DNA of 64,000 nucleotides from Brachionus manjavacas (Eukaryota; Rotifera; Eurotatoria; Ploima; Brachionidae): contig JAHQIY010000006.1 in the NCBI GenBank assembly GCA_019054805.1, forward strand, positions 3,534,001 to 3,598,000, written 5' to 3'. The notes under the pieces are model-generated. The model did not search any database. It was not told the origin of the DNA and saw only the letters and a list, made by a program, of their open reading frames with translations. Shown here one piece after another: positions 19,901 to 32,963 of this stretch; the stretch's first letter is position 1; every line of letters begins with the position of its first letter. Made by a program: the position numbers and the translations under genes.

Positions 19901-22900
19901 TGCAGGCTAATGATGAAATAAAAGAGATTGAGCTCAAAAAAGCTTCCAACTTGATTGTTCAAAATAATCAAGATGAAAGCATTTTATTAGCGCCTGTTTT
20001 GAAGATGTCGGAAAAAGAGAAAAAAAAATCAACTAAAATAGACTCCGTTTGGTTTCATGATTTTCAATTATGGAAATTTAGCAAATCAGGATACATTTAC
20101 AATCAATTTTTTCCTAAAATTTGTCTTTCGCTAGACACTTCAAAAGTGGTTCTACTTGAGCTCACTGTTAAAGTCAAGTCCGAAGATAAAAATATCAAAA
20201 AATCACAAGAGAGTCAGAGTGAAACAATTGTCAAGAATGGATATGCAGTAATTTTGGGAACAAGAGCTTTGAACGAGACTAGAAATGATTTGAGAGATAG
20301 TAATCAACAGTGGGCTTTTAATAGATATGGAAATATTTTAACCAAATGTTTGAATGAACAAATGGTTTTGACTAGTAGCAATAAGTTGTTAAAAGAATTG
20401 AACGCTGTTTACCAACAAAGTGGTAATTTGGAAAAATATGAACTTAAGTATTCAGAATCTAATTCGGAAAATTTTGTTGAATTAAATTGTGATGAAATTG
20501 GCCTATTTGTTTTAGAAAAGTTTGAGAGTATCACATTTTCGGCAAGCCAGCGCTGGGCGATTAAGCAGGAAAACTCGCGTAGTATTGGAGAATGGCGCTA
20601 TTCTGAGCTGTCCACGGCTTTGTGGCACAAGCTAGCCTACACATGGCCTGTTAATCACGAAGAAAAGCTTATCGAACAGTTTAAATGGCCCATAAGTGGT
20701 TACCTAATAGCTGGAGCGCCGCCTTTAAAAAATTTTAAAAATTCCGAGGAGAATCTGACATGCAGACTAAAAGTCTTAAAAAATGGATCAACTGATCTAA
20801 ACAGTGCAATCAGCTTAACCCGAACAAATGCCAAGCATTTTTTAAAGGACTATTTACATTGTTCAAGCTTAACTCCAAAACAATTCGAGTTTAACTCGTT
20901 TCTTAATACATGCACAATCAGCTTAAATTTGGCAAACGCAGCCAGGCGTTTATTTGACTTGAAGGGCATTGAACACTTTGAATTGAGTCATTTAAAAAAT
21001 GAAGAATATGTTTACGTAAGCTGTGGTGAGGCATGGATAGATCCCAAAGTGGTCAGAGATGAACAATCCAAAAAAAATATTCTCAGCAATCTTTACGAAG
21101 ATTTAAACAAGATTCTCTATTTATTAAAATTGAAAAATTGCAAAAATTTTGTCATCGAAACTTGTGGTCTGAGTATTCAGGATGGTGCCAAGCTTTGTCT
21201 CGGACCGTGCTGCTTAAGTGAATGTCAAATTGATCGGATCAAGCAGGGAGAATCGATTCAAAATGTGATCGAAGTAGACGTGAAAGAAGAAGAGATGAAT
21301 GGAGAGGAAAATATAAAGTAAAAAATTCTTTTTTATTTAATTTAATTTTAAAAAAATTCTTTTTTGAAAATAGAACTGCACACTCAATTAGCCATGAACG
21401 CACAGATGCTTTGTACTCACAGAAATTTCGCTGGCCTTGGGAAGTTGTAGTTAACAAGAGCATGGAAGGAGTATTTGAGAAAAAAACGGAAGAAAACGAA
21501 CACAAAGAAGAAAATATTAAAGAAGCTGAAGGTATGTCAAAAAGTCAGTCGTTTGATCAAGAGCTTGGCGAGCGATTTAAACCAAAGCCAAGAAGAAGCG
21601 TCAAAAACCGAAAATATTCTAGTCAAAAATTTGCCTACAACAAAATCCAAGGCTTTATCTACAGCATTGATAATCCAAATTATGTATTTGGGGTTCATGA
21701 TGTTGAAAATGCTCAGAGCGAAGTTGTTTTAATGAAAAAAAACGAAGATAATATCAACCAACGTTGGATCTATAGACCAGATGGTACAATTGCATGCAAA
21801 GCTCGGTCAAATCTAGTTCTTACAGTAAAGATACCACCTATTGAAAATAGTGATATAGACATCAATTTATTGGAAACTGATTCAAACTACATGCAAAAGT
21901 CGATAATCAAAGGCTCCCAAATAATAATACAGCAATTTGTTGATTTTGAAAATGGAAATGCTCACCAAAAATGGATGGTAGATGAAGAAATAGGCTTCAT
22001 TTATGCTTTTGCTACAAATAATGAAAATATCGGTATTTAAACTAATTTTAAATAATATTTATTTAAGACATTTTTTGAAGATATTACGGCTTCTAATAAA
22101 GCTGGAATTTGTAGTTACTATGTGACTTATGACAAAGAAATGTCACAAAATGTAATAATTGTTTTCTATTAATGTTAAAATAATGTTAGGTTGAATTTTT
22201 TTTCAAAGGGATATTACTGTGAGTTCATGGTAGAGAATAAGAATCAGCTGGGTCAAGCTGCATCTAAAATAGAAAAAAATCTTGTCTGCTTATCATGTGC
22301 TACAGCGACCCGCGGAAAATTTCGGCTTACCAAGTTGTCCAATTTAAAAAAATTTTCTTGCTTCATCGGAAAGTGTAAGTTTTTGTTTTATATTTAAATA
22401 AAATTCTATTGAAATCAGTGGAATGGAATCTCGTTCCTTTTCCGTCTCCTTTAAATCGTCTCAAAGGAACCTTGAAGTTCAAGTTTTTAGCATGTGAAGA
22501 ATAGAACAAAATAGTTGGAAAAATAATACAGCATTGAGAATTTTTGAACAAAAAACAAAAAAAAAATTTAAATTGAATAAAAATATATCAGCAAAATTTC
22601 CAGCTAACACGAACTCTGTAAGATCTAAATTAAGTATCTGCAAAGCACTATTTTTTATTTGAAATCATTAACATTAAATTGTAGAGTTATTGCAGAGACT
22701 TAATTTGGGCGATACAAAGTTTGCATCAACTGACACATTTTTAAGAATGAGTTTTAAAACAATAAAAGTTCATTATTCTGTGATTCACAAATAACATTTA
22801 TTATTTATTCTAATTTTTCATTCTTAAAAAATTAGAATTTATAAAAAATTTTTAGATTTTTTTTATTTTAAGTACTTTCAAATTTAAGCAGAATTTTTAT

Positions 22901-25900
22901 GAATTGATTATAACAAGCCATAATTAATAGTAGTAGTAATGAAAATTGCAATTTAGAAATGTCTTTACCAACGCAAGCTTACGCTTAGCCTTAATGGTCA
23001 CTACAGTCATTGCTGTTCACATTCCATTGAAACCGTTTTCACTTGTTCACTTTTTTCAATTATACTGCTTTTTCTTACAGACTTTTCCAATGTAACAACT
23101 TTCTATAAAAAAAAAAACTCATAACTTAAACTTATTACTTTCTTACTTATTTTTTTTTTTTTAAAGTTATACCTATTGGACACTCTTTTTCTTATTTCTC
23201 TGACCAAGCATTTGCCGTGGGATCTCCTCAAATTTAAAGACAAACTTTAAAAAGCTAATTCCATTGGCAAGCTAGATCTTTTCAACATTTTTGACAATTT
23301 TGTGCTTTTGAGTCAAACGCCTCTTATTTTTTCTATCTTCAAAACCGAACAAACCCAATTCGTTCAATCTCTCTTCATTCGATTTGTATTTGATTAATTT
23401 AAATTAGATTTGATTTAGATTTGTACTTTGGTGGCTCTTTTCTGCACTTGTTCAAGTACTTTTAAGTCTGCTTTAGCCAATGGAGACCACGCACTAACGG
23501 CATACTCCGAGTGAGCCCGGGCTAATGCAGTATAAAGTGGTTTCACAGTTTACATGTCCAAATACATGAATGAACTTGTAATTTTACCAAGAACACGATT
23601 TGCTTTTGATGCTGCAGATGAACACTGTTTGCTTCATTTGAAATCCGAGGACATTATCACCCTAAATCATTTTGCCGAGCTCTTTACCATTTAATCCAGG
23701 CATGGAGGCTTAAGTTTGAGAAACCACTTCATATTACCCTAAGGATTCTTTGGCTTTAATCCTTGCCAAGCTTACTTGATCGTATCTTCTGAGATTTACA
23801 TTTCTTTGTGTTTCTTAACTTGATTTTTACCAAAAATTTATTGATTTTAAATTCTTGGGACTTAAAATTTGATAATTATTCAATTTCGAGAAAATTTCCA
23901 CTGATAAATCCAATTTTTATTATAAAATTATTAAAATTTAAAATAAAATCAAGTTTAAATAAATTTCTTTTGTAAAACTAAATTTTTTTAATTAAAATGT
24001 AGCTAGCAATAAAAATTGGAAAAATTTTGACGGGTTTAAATTTTTGCATGACAAAGTCGATTTGAGCTCACCAGAAATCGAAAAGACATTTCTATCTTGG
24101 TACTCAAAATTAATCGGGTAAAATAGATAAAATTCTCAAGATTATAGAATATTTCATTGATTTAATAGATGGCGAAAGCTCACGAATGCTAAGACTGTAT
24201 TGAACGAGTTATCTTGTTCGAAAAATATCAATTTCATAAAAATCATGGCCTATAAAAATGGAGATGGTTGGACCAAACCGGGGGAATTAATAATAAGCTC
24301 TTCAGTTAACGGAGTACAATTTTTGAATCCTTTTTAAAATTTAAAATTAATTTAACATTTAAGTTATTGGAACAAGCAACTTCAAGACTTCAATTGACTC
24401 AAGCTGCTCGGAGACTTTACACTCAAGACGGAACCATGATTTTAGATGCTCCCGATTTAATCACTTGGCTAGTTGAGTTTTATCAAAAGCAATTAAATAA
24501 AAATGAATCGAACAAATTTGAAAAATTAGTGAACCAAGAAAAAACGAATTCTGATAGATCAGTTGAATCTAAAAATCTTTTAGAGAAAGTTGACTTCAAT
24601 GAAGACAATAATAAAGATAATTTTCGTAAATAAAAGGATATATTTTTTTAACTTAATTTAAATTTCAATTTAGAAAATTTATTCGAGGGATCATCAATAA
24701 TTCAAGCTTCAAGAAGTTCTAAATTGGTCAATGGACCGACTAAGAATGAACTTAGAAGAATATTGAATCAACATGACAGAACTGGTAAAGTAGATACCAA
24801 AAAGCTTCTTAAATGGCCTGTTGAAATTTGGATCTCATGTGGAGAACAATTTATTCCACCAAAATTACGCAATAAAATTGAAATTGAAAAAATGGCACAA
24901 AGAGAACAAATTGATAAAGCTGAGCATGAACTCGAAATCCAAACTCACATGCTGCGCCAGATGACAGGCCGACGTTACAATGCACAAAATTATGGTCAAT
25001 ACAAAGCAGTAAAAAATCCTGATATACCAGTAGTTAAAGAAGGGCATTGGTCTGAAATACCATACGAAGAACATGTCAAACAAGCCGAAGTTAATATGCT
25101 TAAAGTAAAACTATTCTAAATTCATTATTATTCTAAAAAATACTATTCTTATTTTTTATTTAGAATTATGTCGATGAAATTAAAAATCCAAATAAGAAAC
25201 AAACAAAAAAATTCATCAATAACAAGCAATTCGGAAGCCATCCTGTTACTGTAAAAAAATAAAATAATATACATATTTTAGTTAATTATTTTTTTTTTAA
25301 GAAACGAATGCTAATCTATGTGAATGGAGAATCACATGAAAAGGCTGTATACTGCTGGGCTTCGAATATGGATGAATTAAACGAGGCTGCTAAAATTAAG
25401 TTGAATTTGACCAAGTCAATTAAGTTTTTTTTTACTCAAGAAGGCCAAATAGTAATTAATTTTTTTAATCATATCTTAAAATAACTTGAATTTAGAAATA
25501 TTCTTTAAAAAAATCAACCTTCAAAAAAAATCAGAAATTGCTTCAACATCCTACAACTTTTTGCTAAAAAATTTCATTTAGATTTGTTAGGACTAGACTT
25601 AAGAAATTATTTTGTATAATAAAAAATTATTTTTTTAATTTCATTTATGAGTAAAGAAACTGATTAGTTCATTATTTTCATTTTTTAGATTTCAAGATTT
25701 GAGGATATAGCAAGGGATCAACAAGTGTGCGTAAGTACAGGTCGTGAATTCATCCCTGGTAAGACAACATACGATTAAAAAATTGATTTTTTGATTTTTT
25801 TAAATAAAATTTTTTAAAGCTGAACAACGAAACAAGAACGTTGAATTAAAAGCAAATTGGAATCGTGTCAAGAAAGAGGAAGGTTTCGATGCCACAAATA

Positions 25901-26307
25901 TAAAAGTAACTGCGCAGAGAAACCCAATAATTGATGTTGATCCATTCGGACCTCCACTCTTGAACAATATGAAAATAAAAACGACCTTGCCCATTGCAGC
26001 AACAGAAAAAAATGACCAAAAAATAAGAACCAAAGAAGAAGAACCAAATTATCAAAATAATAAACAAGTATTAGAAGAAGATAGACTTTCAAATAGACCA
26101 AAGACTGCACTGCCAAAAACCAAAACTAGAAAGCCAAAATCCAAATCTAAATCTCCAAAACGAGTACACATTTCGTCTGATCCAAAAGATTTACCTACAA
26201 AAAACTCAAATGAGAATACTGAAATTATAAAAAATGAAGATATCGAGAATTCGATTTATTCCAATGACAGTTTTATTGAAGAAGACTTATTAAATTTGCT
26301 TGATTAA
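16943..26307 (+). CDS. DCDC1: Doublecortin domain-containing protein 1 (DCDC1-like), 16 exons
   Basis: Exons: 16943-16948, 17108-17211, 17263-17580, 18076-18214, 18265-21317, 21374-22032, 22081-22151, 22209-22374, 24003-24117, 24169-24313, 24364-24625, 24674-25104, 25164-25250, 25302-25451, 25689-25758, 25820-26307. All are joined at GT/AG with compatible phases, 6264 bases, about 2087 residues. The order matches vertebrate DCDC1: an N-terminal RNRPSSAP motif (about 130-140); doublecortin domains at about 164-239, 298-404, 515-595 and 1022-1118; coiled coil 420-485; ricin-B-like QW repeats near 790-960 and 1300-1425; more doublecortin domains near 1565-1740 and 1853-1925; and a Lys-rich tail. 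Each doublecortin domain ends in a VSCGE/VSKGE/VSTGR motif. Doublecortin domains bind microtubules; DCDC1 is linked to midbody and ciliary microtubules. The 6-base first exon (ATG AAG) is the weakest part. Intron 8 (1.6 kb) holds LINE debris. Confidence 0.88.
23040..23660 (-). pseudogene. LINE reverse-transcriptase debris inside DCDC1 intron 8
   Basis: On the minus strand, translation across stops gives YTALARAHSEYAVSAWSP followed by LEQVQKRAT, the thumb-region signature of the jockey-like LINEs in this window. A further segment lies downstream towards 23300 (NGLGLFGFEDR-like, decayed). It is antisense to the host gene and accounts for the unusual length of this intron, whose neighbours are about 50-60 bases. 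Confidence 0.7.
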
Positions 26308-29300
26308 ATTTTAGTTTTATTTTTTAAATAATTATGTTTTTTTGTTGATTATAATATTGAAATTTATTGACACTCAAGAACTTTCTAATGGCATTAAGTT
26401 TAATTTTTTTATATAAAAGCATTTTTCTGGATTTTGAATCAACAAAGCTCTAAAAATAAACTATTAGTCTAATCAAAACCATTTACTATCTTAAACAATG
26501 CAAAAATAATTAATTAGATTTTATTTTGTATAATATTTTTCGTATGACTTCAAAAAATAATAATTAAAGTAAAACACATTTAAATAGTAAATTTTTTATT
26601 TAAAAATTGTATCATTTAGTGAGAGATGTTAGAAAATTTTAGCAAATATCATGTTCAGAAAAAAAAGAAAATTTTTTTTTTCATTTTTGTAGGAACCATA
26701 TCGTGATACCGAAAATTAATAATATAATAAGAAGCTTTGGAATATTCAAAATTATTGATTTTCCTTTTTTACAGTTTAAAACCCTTAATTTATGCTAAGA
26801 CCGATTAATAATCTATTTTTTGAGTAATTTTTTCTTTATTGATCTAATAATATAATTAAATGAATCAGAATCGTTTTCTTTATTTAACGAGAATCACATT
26901 TTTTTAAATGTTTTATGGACGCAAAATTGTTATTAAAAATCTATTAGGAAACAAATTGTTTGTCTAAATTTTAAACTAAATATCTCGGAATTTTAGGCAA
27001 AAGAAAATTAGATTAATTTTTTACGTCAATCAATGAGTTTTTCCATTTCTTATTTTTTAGAATTCTGGTATAGAAAATTGATGTGTCTAATAAGTTTTAA
27101 TTTTTAATTTAATCATAATAAGTGACATTCATTTCCTTAATGCCAATTTTATTTAATTCTAAATTTGTTTTATAGTCATTTTTGCCCAGAATTGTTTTTA
27201 ATTTTCCTAATTTGCATAAATAAACTTATTAATTATTAAAGTTAATTTAAAAATTTAGACAAAACACAATTTTCAATTTAAAAAAATCGATTTTTCAAAA
27301 TTTAACAGACAAATAGTAAGAAATCATTTATTTTTAATTCCAATAAGCTAATAATTTTATTTAAATTTACTTTTTTTTTAATTTTAAAAGAATTTCTTTT
27401 TATTTGTGATGGTAGTCAACTGTTTAATTATTACATAATTTAGGCTAGAATTTGAATTTATTGTTTGATATTATTAATTTTAGTTTATTGAATCACATAA
27501 ACAATTAAGTAAAATAAATTAGAGTATTAAAAAATTAAAATACACCTACAAAATAGAATAAAAAAATACAAAAATTATTGAAAAATTGAAAGCTTATAAT
27601 ATCAGTAAATGATAACAATAATAAGCTACAACAGGATTTACCCGTAGAGCATGGCCCGAAGGCTTCACTACGGCAGCAAAAACGAGTTTACAAATAAATT
27701 GTTTTATTTTTTATTTTTTGCATGTTTTTAATTAGATTTTAATTAAAGAACAAAATAGTTATTAAGAAAATTTTTAACAAAAATTGATCAAAGTTAGATA
27801 TCTTTATTTAAAATTTGTATTTTATAATATTTTTTCCAAAATTCGAAAAAACGCTTCACTGATAGAAAAAATTCTGAGAAAAAATCAAATGCCAAAATAA
27901 TTGAATATTCCACAGACTAATTAAGCTAAAGTTAAAAATAAATTTTCTGATTATTAATATCCCTCCATCCATAAATAATTCAATTTTAATTGATTTAGAT
28001 AAAGAGTTTCATTTAAAAAAATATAACCGTCATTTACATAGTTATCTTTTTTTCAAGTAATTATAAAAAAAATTATTTTAGACTCTCCAGCTTTATAAAT
28101 CAAGTTAGTCTGTCTCAAAAATTTAATGAACTATTTTATGGCAGTTGAATATTTAAAATTAATTGAATTAAAAAACAAAATATTCTTATTTGAAGCTAGC
28201 ATAAAGAATCAAAATGTCAAGTAAAGATATTAGAGAAGAATAAGACCACATTAAGTCTAAATAGCATTTGGAAAATTAATAATTAACCCTCGAAAATTTC
28301 GATGCCAGCTAGAAATTTTTCGAAATCTGACTTTTAAGAGATCAAATCATGAGTAAATATTTAATACATAATAAACTTATTTTAACTTTGTTTTGAATCA
28401 AAAACTCATTTTTAAAAGTATTAGCTAAAAAATCATCTGGTTGATACGGCACGTTTGACAATTAAAGGTGAATAAAATAATTTTTTCCCTAGAGTATTAT
28501 GAATGTTGAATCAATTATTTAAATCAATCAAAAAAAGAAAAAATTTTATTCAGAAATTTTCCTAAAATAAATCCAAGATTTCAAAATTTATCGGTTTTTA
28601 GATTAATCATGATTTGTATTATTTATGTTTTTAAAAGATCATTTTTTTTTAAATAAATAAAACATTAAATAAGGAAATTAAACTAAAATAATATGATTAA
28701 TAATACGTTTATAAAGGTTTATTATTCTTATTTTAGAGAGCAATACATTTTATAAAACTTTATCAAAATCATATTTTACTTAGTTTGAATTAAGAGAAAA
28801 GATTTTTTTAAAAATTAAAGTGATATCTTAATCATTTTCTTTAAAATAAATGTAAAATGAAATATTCATGCATCTTTTTGTATTTTTGATTATTCCAACA
28901 ACAACAAAATTATTCATTTGAAATTTCATTAGTAATTTTTTAATAAAAAAAATTCACATTTTAAATATTTTTTATTTTTTTCTAGTTCCGATCAAAAGCT
29001 CTATTGACAAAAGATTTTTTGTTAGAATTCCATGAATAAATGAGTCTTAGTTTTCCTTCCTAAGGCTTTTTGTTAATTTAATGAGAAATCGATTAAGATT
29101 ACTTCGATTTTTTAAAAGGTTAGATGGGCTAACGCGAACTTTTAAAATATTCGGTTAAATTTATTTTTGTAAACAAATATTATTTTTTTAAATAAATCAT
29201 TTGACGCCTGTTTTTTGTCTAAAGTCATGTCAAAAATTAATTCATTTTCAAACAAGTACAAAATAGTGTTATGGGATATAGAATGGCACAAAATTATTTT

Positions 29301-32300
29301 GTCGATTTCCTCTTTTAATACGAAGAATCACAAAAATCAATACACAGAAGCTAAATTGAAAATGATTTCTAATTAATTTCGTGAATCATGCTCGGATAAG
29401 TACTATTCTTTATTATTGAAAAAAGCTTACTAGAATCGCAAGTCGGGATAAAAATTAATAATACCTGAGTAAATTTTGTTTTAAATTTACTTAGACAATT
29501 TTATAAAATATGGGGAAAATTTTGATTTATTTTCTGTTGATAAAAAGTTATTTATATTAATTGCAATGATTTATGATAAATGTCAGTTTTGTGTTTTTTT
29601 AAACGTTTCCGTTTTATAATGATAATGCTGATTATTTGAATTATGATAATTAAATTTAAGGAATGGAAAAATTTAAATTAATTGCATTTTGTTTTGTTGT
29701 TCAAGGGGTGTTTTGCGCGCTGCTAGAGGAATCGAAGCTTTATTTATATCAAATGCTAATGTTTTTCTTTTTAGAGAGAATTTTCTATACGTGAGTTTAT
29801 TCATTTTCTGGATTCTGAAAAAAAAATTAAAAACTAAGTGCAACTTGGATGATTTTGTTAGAATGCAAAAATCTATCGATACATATATCATTCACAAAGA
29901 TCACACAAACTCAATTAGGAATATTTCAAATCTTGCCCCGAGATCTTTTACTAAAAACTCGAAAATAACCAATTTTCTGAATCATTGGAATAGCTCAACT
30001 TAGCAACCAATTGTTTATTAAGTTGAAAATAAATTAGGCGCCTTCTCTATTAAGAATAAATATTTAGTGCGTCGTATTTACAAATTTCATACACAATTGA
30101 CTAAAACTAGCTAAAGAATAAATCATGTTTTCTTGAGCAAGCATAAGTAATTGATTTTTTGGTTTAAATCTGCTAATTTTTGGACGATCACTTAAGACAA
30201 ATGGATAAATTATTAGAATTTTAATGATGGAAGACTTTTAAATGAAATTAAATTTGGAAGCCTTAAGATTCCTGTCAGAATTAGGAGAAACATTAGTTTT
30301 TAATTCATTCAAGCTAGTTTATGAACTGAAAATTTTATGAAGGCGTTTTGAACTAATAAATTAGATGCTAGGCTTAGTCCTCAAATTAGACAAGGTCTTA
30401 AACTGTATTGCTAATTAATTTTACAGACTTTTTTTTATCTATATCTGTCCATTTAATCTAAAATGGAATATTTTTTTGGGCAAAAAGAGAATTTTAAGCG
30501 AAATTCGATTTTATCTCATTATTTGAAATTATTTATGTATTGCTTCTAGGTCTGCAAATGGTTTCAAAGCGAACAATTTTTGCTCTCAGATATTCATCTA
30601 GCGTTTTGGAATAATTTTTTGTTTACTATACTTGTTTTATTTAAATTTTTAAAGATAATTTTTTCAATTTTTTTATCAGATTTTATAGTAAATTGTATTC
30701 AAGTTGCATAAAAAAAAACAAATTGCAGACAATTTTTAATTAAAAAAGAAAAGAAACACAAGAAATATATGAAGATAACTTTAAAGAAAAAACCAGTTAA
30801 ATTGGAGAAAGTTTATGTAGCATAAATTGAATCCATCAAAATTGGCGTTGTTTTATATCAAATGAATTTTTTTAAATATCGTTCAAAGTTTTGAATGGAC
30901 TTTTGCCTAGTCAGTCGAATAGACTATCTTTATCAAGAACAGTCAGAACCTAATTTATTAGTTTTGTTGAATTAAGATTTATCAAATTTTTACTAAATAT
31001 CACTCGATTAATCAAAAACAAAAGTAAGGCTCATTTTTTTTATAGAATTTTTGTTGTTGTTGATAAGATTATATTCTTTTTTGTTAATTAAGGTTTAAAA
31101 AGAGAAGAGGGTTACCGGAATATTTAAGAATTTTGAAAATAAATCTCATCAAATCGCTTCCGATTAGATTTTCATATTTTTGGCTATTTTTCTAATTGCA
31201 ACAACCGGAGAAAGATTTTAGTAATTGGCATCCGAGAGCGATTGAGTCAAGTTAAAGATCAAATTTTTCATTTATTTAATTAAGTACAAATGGAAGTTGT
31301 TTATTAAGCGGTAAAAATACGATTAATGTAATTTGTCTTTAAATGAGTGGGAGTTTTTCTTAATAATAAATTAGTCTTGTTAGAACCTAGCTAAACTCTG
31401 GGGTAAACAAATATAAAATAAACCATAATTATTTTTAATTTAAATTTATTTTAGACTCTAATTTAGGACTAATAAATATTAGATGGAAAAAAATTATAAT
31501 TGATAAAACATTAGATTTTTTTATTGTTATTTGAATTTAGAAGTAACGATTGTTTTTTGCTGGATGTTGTTCTTGGCAATTATCGCTCTTGTTCTTCCAT
31601 AGCGTATACGAGTTGAAAATTTTTCAAATCTATATTCTCTTTATCTATTGATAAAATTTTAGGCAAGCGAGAAAAATTAAGTTTTGACAAAATTTTGAAA
31701 AAAAATTCTCAAAGCGTGATAAATTTTCATGCTCTAGTTGGGGATGATTTTAATTTTTTGAAAAATTAAATTTTTAGCCCCAATTAAGTAAATGATAATC
31801 AGTTTTCGTAGATCAGAAATTATTCAATTAATTTATTACATATTTAGTATTCATACCAAGTTGTTTTAAATAATAGATTAAATTTCATTTTTAAAATCTA
31901 AACATAATTATTGCCATCTCTGAATCGTTATAATAATGTTATAATAATTTTTTTTTAATATTTATTTGTTCAATTGTGTTTAAAATTTGCATTATCATCA
32001 GGTAAATTTTTCAAGTGAATCCAGTGAATTATTAATTCAGGCAAAAAAGGGAAAAAAAGGGGGCCAATGCATCAATTCGATGCTTAGTTTATCAGAGCCA
32101 AATTTTATCTTTCCCTTGGTATTTACTTCATTAAGTAACTTACTATCTGAATATTCAAATGCTAAATTTTAAATTTCTAGAACTAGAATATCCAAAACTA
32201 TGATATATCTTTTTTTCCTAATTAGCTTGGAATATAAATTTCCATGGTTATTAAAGATAAATTTTATCAATCGACAAATTAATGACGCCATTTGGCAAAC

Positions 32301-32963
32301 CACTGGGTGATACATCAAATTTTGACTTATACATTCTGTAAGATTTAAATTACAGTGGATCCATTTGCTGCCGCTGCTGTTCTCTATTTAAGAGCGGCAT
32401 AATCATAGATTTAATTAACGGGGGGGATTAAGAATCGAAAAGATGATTAGTAGCCTAGTAGTGTTCATTTTTGCTCTTTTATTTTATTTTAGTAAATATA
32501 AATTACAAAATTAAAAGATAAATTTTTATTTATTTTTTTGCTACCAATTCAGGGAGAAACTCATTGTGTATCTCAAGTTTCAATAATCAAAGAGAAAAAA
32601 AAGCTAATAAAATGACATAAAAATCCTAGTTCAAATCTTGATACTTGGTATCATCAAATTAAAATTTATATTTAAATATACGCTTTGAAATTTGGTTTCA
32701 ATTTAAAAAAAAAAGTTTAGATTTAAGAAAAAAAGTCGCATCTGAGCGAGCAGCCGTCATTGTCATCCAACTAGTGATATTTGGTGGAGCAGCCAGCAAT
32801 AAACTAATAAAAACCATAAAAAAATTACCTGTTTTATTTCGTTTTAGATCAAAAAAAATTAGCTTGCTATTTATTATTATTGTAAAAAAAAAGTATAGAA
32901 AAATTTTTGAAGAAAAATTTTATTTTATATGCTCAAACAAAAACATAGTTGAATCAATTGAAA
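26308..32963. other. Long AT-rich intergenic region (about 6.6 kb)
   Basis: No gene can be supported. Open frames at 29673-29891 (-) and 29689-30003 (+) overlap on opposite strands and match nothing I recognise. A GC pocket at about 27615-27690 is listed separately. A 7-bp hairpin (tgccgct/agcggca, about 32368-32398) and a run of seven G near 32422 lie about 550 bases upstream of the PKA gene and may belong to its promoter region. Confidence 0.5.
27615..27690 (-). repeat. Partial copy of the GC-rich LTR-like repeat (copy B)
   Basis: On the minus strand it shares TCGTTTTT and a GGTA..TCCTGnTGTnGCTTAT block with the 5' part of the copy at 35275-35445. It lacks the TATA-like and AATAAAA parts. 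An internal ccgtag/ctacgg pairing replaces the hairpins seen in the other copies. Confidence 0.4.

Noticed and set aside
22413..22503. Extra DCDC1 exon after 22374
   Set aside because: It splices in phase but runs into a stop after about 30 codons, whereas joining 22374 to 24003 continues the family sequence in phase.
27640..27690. tRNA gene in a GC pocket
   Set aside because: No acceptor stem or GTTCGA-type T-loop; the pocket matches the LTR-like repeat instead.
29673..30003. Overlapping frames of 72 and 104 codons on opposite strands
   Set aside because: Neither shows a known motif, the plus frame uses a doubtful start, and there are no splice partners.
31987..32172. 61-codon plus-strand frame upstream of the PKA gene
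   Set aside because: No resemblance to any protein and no supporting start or splice context.
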